Part shown: in pieces, positions 1 through 7,466 of the stretch
How positions within the stretch are numbered: position 1 is the first letter of the stretch
How the letters are laid out: each line of letters opens with the position of its first letter
Assembly (NCBI GenBank): GCA_045631205.1
Contig: JAZQUI010000012.1
Span: 1-64,000 of the forward strand
Origin: HGM04593 sp045631205
GTDB lineage: Bacteria > Bacteroidota > Bacteroidia > Bacteroidales > Bacteroidaceae
Reading direction: 5' to 3'
DNA length: 64,000 nucleotides
Translations under genes and position numbers: made by a program
The notes under the pieces: generated by a model
The model's database searches: none
Told to the model about the DNA's origin: nothing
What the model saw: the letters and a program-made list of their open reading frames with translations, nothing else

Positions 1-382
1 GCGTTTGGTTCTTTGCGCGACAAAGAACGTCAAAGATATATTTTCAATGAGAAAATAACCGACAAATAACACCGAGAAGTCAAAAGCAAGATTGTTTGGT
101 ATCGTATATGGTGAGTGCCCACACATTTTTGCTACTGAGCCCATTTGATGGGCGGTTTAAGCAAGGTGAATTAAACCTGGAATTAAACCGAAAGTTTGGC
201 TCAACGTAAAAAAATGAGGGGTAAAAAGAAAATTTTTATATTTGCTATCAATAAGTTTAATAGGATAATACTTTTTTAGGAGAAATCTTTTTATTGCTCC
301 TGTTTAAATTTTGTCGCCACTTTACTATTTTAAACGAAAACACCACCTTAAACTATTAAAATTATAATTTGCAAAGTGTTTC
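1..382. other. Non-coding stretch with two short perfect hairpins
   Basis: I see no convincing gene here. There is a perfect 8-bp inverted repeat at 8-15/21-28 with a 5-nt loop, and a 6-bp hairpin at 139-144/148-153 with a 3-nt loop. A short ggtttaa/ttaaacc inverted repeat lies at 154-160/171-177. None is followed by a clear T-run, so I do not call terminators. Part of the stretch (154-197) resembles 7634-7676 beyond the island. Confidence 0.5.
154..197 (+). repeat. Left copy of an imperfect about 44-bp direct repeat flanking the island
   Basis: Positions 183-197 are identical over 15 bases to 7662-7676 (ttaaaccgaaagttt), and the preceding 30 bases are loosely similar (both begin gtttaag). 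The two copies lie outside the gene-bearing part of the island on both sides. The composition is AT-rich, so chance similarity is possible. Confidence 0.4.
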
Positions 383-413
383 TTGCAATGCTAAATCATT
401 TTAACTACATTTG
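383..413 (+). promoter_or_regulatory. Bacteroidota-type promoter for the structured RNA
   Basis: TTGC (383-386), a 19-nt spacer, then TACATTTG (406-413), which fits the TAnnTTTG -7 consensus exactly. Transcription would begin near 419-421, just before the structured RNA. Confidence 0.65.
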
Positions 414-444
414 TAATGTTCTTATGAACAAGACATATTAGTTT

Positions 445-640
445 TAGGGCGTTTAGCAAAGTTATCCTCTATTGAAATCTGGACAATTTCGACACTGGGG
501 TAATGAGCAAGAAACGTCCACGTCTGTGGTATATATACCCTCTATGGGAATATTATATCATTAGGCGTGGGCTTTGCTTATTATCAGTGTCAGGCAGTCC
601 AGAGCCTCAATAGAATAATAAGTTAAAGTTCCCACGCCTT
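445..640 (+). ncRNA. ssrS: Long rod-like structured RNA, 6S RNA (SsrS)-like
   Basis: About 195 nt fold into one long interrupted hairpin with nested complementary arms: 448-452/634-638, 468-475/607-614 (8 bp), 478-484/597-603 (7 bp), 491-497/585-591 (7 bp), 501-510/574-583 (10 bp with one G-U) and 517-522/566-571. The pairs are in register, separated by small asymmetric internal loops, and enclose a 43-nt apical region (523-565) that can form smaller hairpins. No open reading frame accounts for the pairing. A consensus promoter lies just upstream. This shape and length fit 6S RNA, the RNA that binds RNA polymerase holoenzyme, which in Bacteroidales was first described as the Bacteroidales-1 motif. 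The identification rests on shape only. The closing stem is weak, and the large central bubble of classic 6S RNA is not obvious unless it lies in the apical region. Confidence 0.5.
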
Positions 641-693
641 GTTTTATTATTGGCTTTCATCTGGGAATTGGGAAGCATAATATTTAATATGTT

Positions 694-1065
694 ATGATAT
701 TCACAAATCAAGAATTAAGTGCAATTTTTAGGCTAGCACATGTTATGGCATTAGCCGATGGCAAAATCACAAACGAAGAAACAACAATTATGGCTTGCGA
801 ACTAGCTAGATTTAACGTGGACCCCAATAAGGCAAAATTGATTGCAGAAATGGGCGACAAGATGAATTACGGAGAATGTTGCCAGATTATATCTAGAATG
901 ACTGCTGAAGAAAAAAAGTATGTTACAGCCTTTTTAGGTACATTGATTTGTGCAGATGGGAATATTGACGAATCGGAACTTAAGTTATGGGCACTTATTA
1001 CAGCTCTATGTGATTTACCTGAAATGAATATTGTAGAGGCACTATCCATTATGTCTAACATATAA
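694..1065 (+). CDS. TerB-like (tellurite-resistance TerB fold) small protein
   Basis: The protein has 123 residues. It carries two copies of the acidic motif typical of TerB-family helical proteins: LADGKITNEE near residue 21 and CADGNIDESE near residue 86. Each is followed by an amphipathic helix. TerB proteins are small all-alpha cytoplasmic proteins linked to membrane stress, metal binding and phage-related or tellurite-resistance operons; no catalytic role is established. There is no signal peptide or membrane segment. It is the first of a run of tightly spaced plus-strand genes (the next starts 13 nt later). A second TerB-like gene lies at 2561. What the operon does cannot be told from the sequence. 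Confidence 0.75.
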   Translation: MIFTNQELSAIFRLAHVMALADGKITNEETTIMACELARFNVDPNKAKLIAEMGDKMNYGECCQIISRMTAEEKKYVTAFLGTLICADGNIDESELKLWALITALCDLPEMNIVEALSIMSNI

Positions 1066-1078
1066 ACAATACAATTGT

Positions 1079-1429
1079 ATGTACGGATACTTAAACCAAG
1101 ACAGCTTGCAAAGAATAAAAAACATAGAAAATGGTTTTAGAAATTTCCCAGCATATTCTACATATCAGATTAAGTCCTATTTATATGATATGAAAGTCGG
1201 ATGCCACGCTTTGGAAATCACCCGCAATGGGCAAACAGTTAATCTATTCTTATTTTATCCGGATGTAAATGGAAGTGGTAAAATTGGTTCTATTGCTTTA
1301 TATGGAGCGAACTTGCAGGGACATTATAATGCAATGCGTTCATCAATGATGGCATTCGGAATGCCTATTTCTGACATTTCTTTTGACTCGGGTGTAGAAA
1401 CCTTTTTAGATATTAGCATAAATTATTGA
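1079..1429 (+). CDS. Hypothetical protein (116 aa)
   Basis: I do not recognise a family. The protein is cytoplasmic by appearance, with no signal peptide or hydrophobic segment. The middle is rich in beta-type sequence (residues 40-70, with a hydrophobic LFLFYP strand), and a small-residue-rich region precedes the acidic C-terminus. It lies 13 nt after the TerB-like gene, and its stop at 1427-1429 almost touches the next gene, so the genes are very probably co-transcribed. Codon use is AT-rich like the rest of the island. Confidence 0.6.
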   Translation: MYGYLNQDSLQRIKNIENGFRNFPAYSTYQIKSYLYDMKVGCHALEITRNGQTVNLFLFYPDVNGSGKIGSIALYGANLQGHYNAMRSSMMAFGMPISDISFDSGVETFLDISINY

Positions 1430-1437
1430 ATAAAGAT

Positions 1438-1845
1438 ATGCAAGATTTAGTTTTAAAATCAACACATCATCAGCGTTATCAGAATGGCATTCCCGTGATG
1501 GGTGACCAATATTGCAACCGCACTATAAAAATCGAAAACAAGGCTTTTAAGGAAATGTTCAATGGATTAGATGTAAATCCCAAAGAAGGATTCCTTGTGA
1601 CAATGTGGAACATGGATACTCTTACACCAACACCACAAATGCAACCCAAGCTTATGGAAATGGTAGCTGATACTGGCGATAAAATATTGTTGCGAGGAGT
1701 TACTCTTAAAGCTATGGGAGTTGTAGCATACGACAATAAAGATTATGGCATTACTCTTCATCTCAAGAATAGAAATGTTGTAAAATGTGTGTTGCATATG
1801 TACGATAGAGGGGTTAATATTGAATATGATGAACTTATTAAATAA
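1438..1845 (+). CDS. Hypothetical protein (135 aa; alternative TTG start at 1426)
   Basis: I do not recognise this protein. It is soluble, with no signal peptide. A reading from TTG at 1426 would overlap the previous stop; ATG at 1438 is the more conservative start. The N-terminal part has a conserved-looking THHQRYQNG segment followed by alternating strands, and the C-terminal half is beta-rich with several positively charged residues. It is packed between neighbours (6 nt to the next gene), so it is part of the same operon. No catalytic pattern is evident. Confidence 0.6.
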   Translation: MQDLVLKSTHHQRYQNGIPVMGDQYCNRTIKIENKAFKEMFNGLDVNPKEGFLVTMWNMDTLTPTPQMQPKLMEMVADTGDKILLRGVTLKAMGVVAYDNKDYGITLHLKNRNVVKCVLHMYDRGVNIEYDELIK

Positions 1846-1851
1846 AAATCT

Positions 1852-2568
1852 ATGGAAACCATTCTAAATTTTCAACAAAAAGCTGCTATATCGCAATTCT
1901 TGAATCACCTTACAAAACCTTTAGGTATGATGAAATGGGATAGCAAGAAGTTGTTTGATGTTTTTAGCGGTTACTCACTATTGGCTCAAACAGAACTTGA
2001 TTACACTCATTATGTTTCCACTCTAAAGAATCTCCCATTTGCAGTAAAGAGAGATATTGTATGTAAGATTCTGAATTCATGGAGATATGCAGCAAGTGGT
2101 GATTATTATACTCTATATCAAACTCTACAAGATTTGCTATATTTAAAAATCGAAACAGGTGTAGAATGCGTGTTATTTAATAATATAATAAATCTTGGCA
2201 AATACTTGAAAGTGGATTCTTTCACATTTGATGCAAAAAGTGATATGGATTATTATATGATTGACATGTACCTCGATGCGCCTAATATAAACTTCTATGA
2301 TTCTCAAGTGCGTTTTACAACGTCCAGTGAAAGAGAAACACCTCGAGTTGAATACTCAATAGGGACAGAGTTATTAAAAAGTAAGATGCCATTCACAATG
2401 CAACCTTCACAAGAACATGTTTCGGAAATGCTTAAAGTCTTATCAGGAAACAACACAAAGAAGCATTGTCCATGGATATATCTCAACTACTCATTAAGTT
2501 GTGCATTCTATGGAAGTTGCTTACGCATTACATATAAAGACATACAATATGTTAATAATAATGGATAG
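1852..2568 (+). CDS. Hypothetical protein (238 aa)
   Basis: This is an unrecognised soluble protein. The N-terminal two thirds look mostly helical with many aromatic residues (Tyr and Phe), and the C-terminal third is beta-like. There is no signal peptide or transmembrane segment. The stop codon (2566-2568) overlaps the most likely start of the next gene (2561), indicating translational coupling with the downstream TerB-like gene. Confidence 0.6.
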   Translation: METILNFQQKAAISQFLNHLTKPLGMMKWDSKKLFDVFSGYSLLAQTELDYTHYVSTLKNLPFAVKRDIVCKILNSWRYAASGDYYTLYQTLQDLLYLKIETGVECVLFNNIINLGKYLKVDSFTFDAKSDMDYYMIDMYLDAPNINFYDSQVRFTTSSERETPRVEYSIGTELLKSKMPFTMQPSQEHVSEMLKVLSGNNTKKHCPWIYLNYSLSCAFYGSCLRITYKDIQYVNNNG

Positions 2569-2932
2569 AACTATGGATTTAAATTATTTTGACAGAGTAG
2601 CCCTTTCTACTTTTACATCATTAGAGAAGCAGTCATTATATCAACTTCTTTGCGCAGCAATGATAATTGATGGAGAACGAGACCCGCGAGAACTTGCTCT
2701 TATTGGTGAAGTAAACAGAATTATTGGAATTACAACTGCTGATATGGAAGCATCACGTCGTTTATCAGAGCCGGTTATGACAAATTGTCTTCGCAATATG
2801 GACACAATAAAGAAAGCATACGTTGGAAAGTTTGTTGCCCAAGTTGTTTTAGCTGATGGAAAAATCACTCCCATAGAAGAGCAGTTCTTCTATTATATGA
2901 AACAAAGATTGGGTTTGCCCGATGTTGATTAG
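2561..2932 (+). CDS. Second TerB-like small protein
   Basis: From ATG 2561 the product has 123 residues; ATG 2573 is also possible. An in-frame ATG at 2501 would make an unlikely 68-base overlap. Two TerB-type acidic helix-turn segments are visible: IIDGERDPREL in the first half and LADGKITPIEEQFF near the C-terminus. It thus has the same architecture and length as the protein at 694, though the two sequences differ widely. Two TerB-fold proteins bracketing three unknown genes suggests a functional unit rather than chance. Its role in stress response or defence is not demonstrable from sequence. Confidence 0.7.
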   Translation: MDRTMDLNYFDRVALSTFTSLEKQSLYQLLCAAMIIDGERDPRELALIGEVNRIIGITTADMEASRRLSEPVMTNCLRNMDTIKKAYVGKFVAQVVLADGKITPIEEQFFYYMKQRLGLPDVD

Positions 2933-2976
2933 AATATAAGGCCCATAAGATAATATTTAATTTAATACACACATAT

Positions 2977-3483
2977 ATGGAACTTTCAGCCAATCTCAAA
3001 GAAGGATACACTACACGTACTATATCATTAGATGTACCTGTAATTCAAAGCCCATTTATGCCTATTCCCTATGTTGATTCAAGATGGGCACGTCCCTTTG
3101 TTTTTCATAACATTTCACTTTACCCATTGGCCGAAGCTAATGATGTTACCAACGACTTTAATAGATTAATATCTTTAGTTAACACATCTTCGCTTTCAGC
3201 AAAAATTGATAGATATAAAGACGGATTGCTTAAAATCGTCGACGAACACATTAATAGATGCGGGCGCTTGCTTTTCTGTGATTTATTAATGTACGTTGAT
3301 TGTTTAGCTTACTTATGTTATGCTTCTGATTTAATGACAGAGGGACAAATACAACAAAATTATGCATCTTGGACAAAATATATAGTAGATAAAAGAAAGA
3401 ATTATATTCAATGTTCAACTCGTTGGGGAAGTGTCAATTTTAATGGTTCTGAAAACGAAAGAGATTTAAATTCTTGCTTTTAA
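2977..3483 (+). CDS. Hypothetical protein (168 aa)
   Basis: I do not recognise this family. The N-terminal 50 residues are beta-type and Pro-rich (including FMPIPYVDSRWARPF), followed by a mostly helical region containing several cysteines (residues 95-125). There is no signal peptide. It starts 44 nt after the TerB-like gene on the same strand and belongs to the same gene run. Confidence 0.55.
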   Translation: MELSANLKEGYTTRTISLDVPVIQSPFMPIPYVDSRWARPFVFHNISLYPLAEANDVTNDFNRLISLVNTSSLSAKIDRYKDGLLKIVDEHINRCGRLLFCDLLMYVDCLAYLCYASDLMTEGQIQQNYASWTKYIVDKRKNYIQCSTRWGSVNFNGSENERDLNSCF

Positions 3484-3524
3484 TTCAAAATATATTTATA
3501 TATCCGTTAAACTATCACAATATT

Positions 3525-3854
3525 ATGTTTACAAGTGAAGAAGCTGCCGCATATTCAAAGAATATATCTTTAGTTGTTAAAATGATTCCTTACAAAACAT
3601 CAATACAAAATGAAATCATTCCACAACTAACACAACAAGAGCTACTGGATATAAAACATTCTATTAAGAATCATTACGTTATAAACAAATTAGCAAAAAT
3701 TGCAGCAAGACATTATAAAGAGATACCAAATAACGAAACCTTATTTTGTCTCAGCATGACACTTGCTACAATCATTAAAGAATATGAATGGGGGACAGAA
3801 TATCTAACCCCTAATGGTCTTTGTACCTTAGCACAAATAATCACCTATTACTAA
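3525..3854 (+). CDS. Hypothetical all-helical protein (109 aa)
   Basis: The chosen start is ATG 3525 (MFTSEEAAAYSKN). A longer reading from 3474 overlaps the previous gene and begins with an implausible AT-rich stretch. The protein looks entirely alpha-helical and soluble, and I cannot assign it to a family. It sits 41 nt after the preceding gene in the same operon-like run. Confidence 0.55.
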   Translation: MFTSEEAAAYSKNISLVVKMIPYKTSIQNEIIPQLTQQELLDIKHSIKNHYVINKLAKIAARHYKEIPNNETLFCLSMTLATIIKEYEWGTEYLTPNGLCTLAQIITYY

Positions 3855-3885
3855 TTGCCATTCTTTAATCTATATACTGCTAGTA

Positions 3886-4392
3886 ATGAGATACGAATAC
3901 CCAGATGCTCCAGATGCGTTAAGTGCAAAAATAGAGTTTTATAAAGAACATCATTATAAGATTAAACATTGCTTTCAGAATACAGGAGGAAAAGGATATG
4001 TGCTCTTTGATACAAATGAGGATATTAATGAATGGTACATCGAAAAATATGGAAGGCCATATATAAAGCCAGTAAAGATTTACACCAAAGAGGAGGCTAT
4101 AAAAGAAATAGAATCAAGATATGGCAAATACATTGATGAAGTTCTTGCAAACAGGGACACTACCCTACCTATATTGGCAGTAGGATTACCATCTTCAACA
4201 GCTTTTGGGAATAGTCTTTTCCTTAAATTCTCAAAATCGGCTGATGAAGAAGATATTGCATGGCGATTTTACATTCATTATAATGCGTTTTGCTTTGAGG
4301 TTACCCCTTTAGATAGTAATTCAGAGATACGAGAGATTCTATTAAATACATTATATACTCATTTTAAGGAGCGTTATTCCAGAACTAAATAA
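3886..4392 (+). CDS. Hypothetical alpha/beta protein (168 aa)
   Basis: I do not recognise a family. The sequence is charged and soluble, rich in Tyr, Lys and Glu, with a GGKGYVLFDT turn-strand near residue 35 and a helix EEAIKEIESRYG near residue 67. There is no export signal. It lies 31 nt downstream of the previous gene and 7 nt upstream of the lipoprotein gene, again on the same strand. Confidence 0.55.
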   Translation: MRYEYPDAPDALSAKIEFYKEHHYKIKHCFQNTGGKGYVLFDTNEDINEWYIEKYGRPYIKPVKIYTKEEAIKEIESRYGKYIDEVLANRDTTLPILAVGLPSSTAFGNSLFLKFSKSADEEDIAWRFYIHYNAFCFEVTPLDSNSEIREILLNTLYTHFKERYSRTK

Positions 4393-4399
4393 AAGTATC

Positions 4400-4975
4400 A
4401 TGAAAAACCTATTACCACTATTAGCGTGCTTTGTCGCACTTATTGCCTGCAACAATCAGAACAGTGCAAATAAAGTAAACGAAACAAACTCCACTGAAAA
4501 TATGGAGATTGTTTCCAATGAACAAACAACCCCTATTGTTGCTGACACTATAGATTCAGACACAACAGAAGAAAAGAGAGGCGAAACACTCAACGACATT
4601 CGCTTTGCAGGATGGGGAAAAGCTGAATGGGTTGATAATGAATATATCCGCACAGTACGAAGATATCTCGATGCATACAATAATGGTGAGATTACAGACA
4701 CCGTACTAGATGAGTACAAGGATGATATACAGGGAAAATTTATAATTGGAGATATACAGCCTTGGATGCTAGGAGGTGCTATTATCTACATCGTATTTTA
4801 CGACCATCCGGAGAAGCTTTTCTATTCAGTTGTTTACAGTTATGTAGATGAACAAACAAGAGAGGTCTATGACTATGAATGCAGAGGAATAAGACTGGAA
4901 ACTGCCGAATATGGAATTAGCCAAGACGAGATAGAAGAGTTCTTGAAAGATTGTCCAGAGCATAGAATGTGGTAA
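4400..4975 (+). CDS. Putative lipoprotein of unknown function (191 aa)
   Basis: The N-terminus is a type II signal peptide ending in a lipobox (ALIAC, Cys at residue 17), so the mature protein should be lipid-anchored at the cell envelope. A Ser/Thr/Asn/Glu-rich linker of about 35 residues follows, then an alpha/beta domain with many acidic and aromatic residues (GWGKAEWVDNEY and later FYDHPEKLFYSVVYSY). I do not recognise the domain. It is the first clearly exported product of the island and precedes three further exported or membrane genes, so it may work with them at the cell surface or in the periplasm. Confidence 0.65.
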   Translation: MKNLLPLLACFVALIACNNQNSANKVNETNSTENMEIVSNEQTTPIVADTIDSDTTEEKRGETLNDIRFAGWGKAEWVDNEYIRTVRRYLDAYNNGEITDTVLDEYKDDIQGKFIIGDIQPWMLGGAIIYIVFYDHPEKLFYSVVYSYVDEQTREVYDYECRGIRLETAEYGISQDEIEEFLKDCPEHRMW

Positions 4976-5007
4976 TCTTTTATGCAACATAAATAGAGGT
5001 AATATCT

Positions 5008-5553
5008 ATGAAATATCAGCAAAAGCTACTTTTACAAAACAAATGGATTAAAAGAACCATTATAGGAATCCTATCAATTATCTTGGTAGGATTTCTTATA
5101 CCACAGAATTTGAAGATGCCTGTTGTTGGAGCAGACAGCAACAGCTATAACCACGAAACATTTTGGTACGAGGGTTGGGGAACTTCCATTGTGCATAAAG
5201 GAGTTGATGTGTTTGCGAAGAAAGGGACGAGGGTAAACTCTGCCACTTGGGGAATAGTGCTTATTACTGCCGAGCGTGGCAAGGGTGGCAAATTTGTTGT
5301 AACACTTGGTCCGAAATGGAGATTACATTACTATGCTCATTTAGATGAAATCAAGACCAAACCATTTGCTTTTGTCACACAAGACACAGAGATTGGCACT
5401 GTTGGAAACACAGGAAATGCCATTACCACTCCAGCACACTTGCATTATGGAATTGGAACGCTCATCCCCTATCCATGGAGAATTGACAGTGCCCCACTCG
5501 GTTGGCAGAAGATGTTTTATTTGAATCCAATTGATTATTTGCAAGAACTATGA
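5008..5553 (+). CDS. Membrane-anchored M23 (LytM-type) zinc metallopeptidase
   Basis: Residues 16-32 form an N-terminal membrane anchor or uncleaved signal, and the rest is a compact M23 domain. The zinc-binding and catalytic pattern is complete: HKGVD (His63, Asp67), YYAHL (His111) and HLH (His144/His146). M23 enzymes cut peptide cross-bridges in peptidoglycan. With 181 residues it is a minimal single-domain member without coiled coils, so it looks like a dedicated hydrolase rather than an EnvC-type activator. Its stop overlaps the start of the next gene by four bases (ATGA). The last codons of the gene reappear in decayed form at 6035-6088, before another gene with the same four-base overlap. 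Confidence 0.85.
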   Translation: MKYQQKLLLQNKWIKRTIIGILSIILVGFLIPQNLKMPVVGADSNSYNHETFWYEGWGTSIVHKGVDVFAKKGTRVNSATWGIVLITAERGKGGKFVVTLGPKWRLHYYAHLDEIKTKPFAFVTQDTEIGTVGNTGNAITTPAHLHYGIGTLIPYPWRIDSAPLGWQKMFYLNPIDYLQEL

Positions 5554-5993
5554 AGATTTTAAAAGGGCTTATTATTGCTTTTGTCTGTTTGTTCGCGTTA
5601 GCGGCAGGCATTATTCTTTATGCCGAAAATGCAGACTATACATTTGATAAGGAAAAGGCAGTCGCTTATGTAACTGAACATGCCGAAGCAAAGTCAAGAA
5701 TTTGGTGTGCGTGGTATGTGATGCGTGCTCTGCAAGAGGGTGGATGTCCTATCTACCTTTTGCCTGCATACGGATATTCGTGGTTGTTACCAAGAATGGG
5801 ATTTATAGAGGTAGGCAGAGAGAACTATGTTCCGCAAAAAGGCGATTTGATAGTATTCCCTGCTGTTGGTAAGCACATTTGGGGGCACATTCAGATGTGG
5901 AATGGTGAGCAATGGGTTTCTGATTTCAAGCAAAGGAATATGATTCCTGCCAAAGACTACCACAAAACCAAGTGGCAAATTTATAGGAAATAA
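5550..5993 (+). CDS. Exported CHAP/NlpC-P60-like cysteine peptidase, probable peptidoglycan amidase
   Basis: The protein has 147 residues with an N-terminal hydrophobic segment (residues 5-25) and a small papain-like domain. Candidate catalytic residues are Cys53 in WCAWYVMRAL, His113 in WGHIQMW and Asp125 in WVSDF. The order Cys, then a PQKGDLIVF strand, then His before an aromatic strand is that of CHAP/NlpC-P60 amidases, including small amidase effectors of type VI secretion. It overlaps the M23 gene by four bases, so the two are translationally coupled and could cut different bonds in the same peptidoglycan stem. Whether it acts on self (remodelling, passage of an apparatus) or on rivals is not shown. 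No clear immunity partner is recognised, though the membrane protein at 6085 is positioned like one. Confidence 0.7.
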   Translation: MKILKGLIIAFVCLFALAAGIILYAENADYTFDKEKAVAYVTEHAEAKSRIWCAWYVMRALQEGGCPIYLLPAYGYSWLLPRMGFIEVGRENYVPQKGDLIVFPAVGKHIWGHIQMWNGEQWVSDFKQRNMIPAKDYHKTKWQIYRK

Positions 5994-6034
5994 CGTTGTT
6001 TTTAAATACCGCTCAATTGGTTGTTCGCCTGTTT

Positions 6035-6088
6035 AATTCGGTTGGCAAATTATTTTACTTGAACTTTATTGATTATTTAGACAAATGA
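6035..6088 (+). pseudogene. Decayed 3' end of a second M23 peptidase gene
   Basis: In one frame these bases read NSVGKLFYLNFIDYLDK followed by stop, which aligns with the C-terminus of the M23 protein at 5008 (LGWQKMFYLNPIDYLQEL, stop). Nucleotide similarity is plain around cggttggca and ttgattattt. The stop (6086-6088) overlaps the ATG of the following membrane-protein gene in the same ATGA arrangement as at 5550. So this is a leftover M23 3' end that once preceded the next gene, with the remainder lost. Weak similarity reaches a little further upstream (from about 6015). Confidence 0.7.
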
Positions 6089-6579
6089 CAAACATTCTTT
6101 TCTACATAATATCGTTAATCTTTTTCGCCTGTTGTGGGATAATGACACTGCTTGGCAAACTGTTTGGATGGACATACAACGAAGCTTGTGTTTACGTCAA
6201 TCTGTACCTACAATATGCAGTGCTGATCCTATCTGCATTATCAGTTATCTATGTAGCGGTAAAGAAGTTGAGACAAGGGATTACAAGACGTAGAATAGCA
6301 GTGCTTATATTGACCGTTTTATACAATGTGCCATTTGTGCTATTGGGCATCTTCTTGTTCAACAGATATGGGAATATGGATTGCGATACAGCATTTGCAA
6401 TTTGCCGTGACGACCTTTATGCACTAGGTACACATCTTGACATTCCAACAAATATGCCACATTATAAAAAAGGCTGGACTGAGTACTATATTGTAAATCT
6501 TATTATTTTTGTGGTACTTTACCTGTTGGCTCTGTTTGCTAATTGGTTGATAAAACGGATTATCAAAGAACACGCATAG
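6085..6579 (+). CDS. Four-helix integral membrane protein (164 aa)
   Basis: Hydrophobic segments at about residues 4-25, 38-60, 71-93 and 135-155 indicate four transmembrane helices, with a basic RRR cluster between helices 2 and 3. A loop of about 40 residues (residues 94-134) contains two cysteines, which probably face the periplasm. No family is recognised. The start overlaps the stop of the M23 remnant, so the gene was once coupled to an M23 peptidase gene. Small polytopic proteins coupled to a cell-wall hydrolase are often immunity proteins or anchors; that role is inference. Confidence 0.6.
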   Translation: MTNILFYIISLIFFACCGIMTLLGKLFGWTYNEACVYVNLYLQYAVLILSALSVIYVAVKKLRQGITRRRIAVLILTVLYNVPFVLLGIFLFNRYGNMDCDTAFAICRDDLYALGTHLDIPTNMPHYKKGWTEYYIVNLIIFVVLYLLALFANWLIKRIIKEHA

Positions 6580-6591
6580 CACAAATATTTA

Positions 6592-7188
6592 ATGAAACGC
6601 TTTCTATTGATCCTTTGTCTTGTCTCTATATGCTTGGGGATAGTCTATCTGCATTTTGAGAAAAAGGTAACTCGATTTGACTTGCCAAAGGGTGAACTAA
6701 AATGGTCGAACAAAAGACCGCAAAATGCCAAGATGTGTGTTCCAGCCGCTTTTACTGATGAACAAGGACAAATTCTTGGGGCATACAGGATAAATGGGAA
6801 AAACTATGAAGCAAACAAAACAATGGTAATGAGAGTCTCCTTAAAAGGGGATATGTTCTTTATCAGTAGGAAATGGATGGGTGACAATGGTTTTCAGCAA
6901 CTGACATTGGTTAACAATTCCAAAGCAATGAAGTTCCACGATAAGCGGAAATATATACGCAGAGCTTTATGTAAAGACAAGGACGGTGCTTTTATATTGC
7001 AGTCCAATTACCCAATGACAATGTCCGATTTTGCTTTAGAATGTGGCAAACGCTGTACCAATGCGACCTACCTTGATATGGGAGAATTTGGTTACGGATA
7101 TATCAAAAATGGATTCTTCACAAGACCACTCTACATTTGGGGATATTTCACAAGGCATAAACAGACCAATTGGTTATATATTGAATAG
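6592..7188 (+). CDS. Exported DUF2233 / phosphodiester-glycosidase-like protein
   Basis: An N-terminal membrane segment (residues 4-20) precedes a domain resembling the DUF2233/NAGPA family. There is an early CVPAAFTDEQGQILG motif with its typical turn, then a FALECGKRCTNATYLDMGE segment that corresponds to the family's CxNALxLDGG core. The canonical LDGGGSS has diverged here to LDMGEFGYG. The family removes sugars from phosphodiesters or acts on cell-wall-related glycans; an active enzyme is not certain given the divergence. It lies 12 nt after the membrane protein and ends the gene run before the attachment region. Confidence 0.55.
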   Translation: MKRFLLILCLVSICLGIVYLHFEKKVTRFDLPKGELKWSNKRPQNAKMCVPAAFTDEQGQILGAYRINGKNYEANKTMVMRVSLKGDMFFISRKWMGDNGFQQLTLVNNSKAMKFHDKRKYIRRALCKDKDGAFILQSNYPMTMSDFALECGKRCTNATYLDMGEFGYGYIKNGFFTRPLYIWGYFTRHKQTNWLYIE

Positions 7189-7466
7189 AGGTGATGAATC
7201 ACTATTGCAAATAAGAGCTTACAGAGTGTTTTAAAACCTGCAAAATACCACAATATACAGTAAGTTGAAATGCTTAAAAAGGATTTTATCAATCTACGAA
7301 ATAGTTCTAAAATCCTTGAAAGGGATTAAGATTATTACTATTTTTGTAGTGATAATAACAATTTTAATCTCGTTGACTATTCAAAGTCAGCCATAAAGTC
7401 AACCGAAAACAAAAAACTCAAGGTGTTGTTTTGTAAATCAAGGCTTTAATAATTATAATAATTACG
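7189..7466. other. Gene-free island end with two large inverted repeats
   Basis: No gene is seen. Two imperfect dyads stand out. One is a perfect 10-bp inverted repeat at 7279-7288/7308-7317 with a 19-nt loop. The other is a hairpin at 7331-7340/7347-7356 enclosed by 7324-7329/7364-7369. They lie on the island side of the tRNA fragment, where recombinase or excisionase arm sites would be expected. A terminator role for the last island gene is also possible. Confidence 0.45.

Noticed and set aside
2501..2560. Upstream start for the second TerB-like gene
   Set aside because: It gives a 68-base overlap with the previous gene; ATG 2561 overlaps only by the usual few bases.
5008..5553. EnvC/NlpD-type division activator
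   Set aside because: The zinc ligands are all present and coiled coils or LysM domains are absent, so it looks like an active hydrolase.
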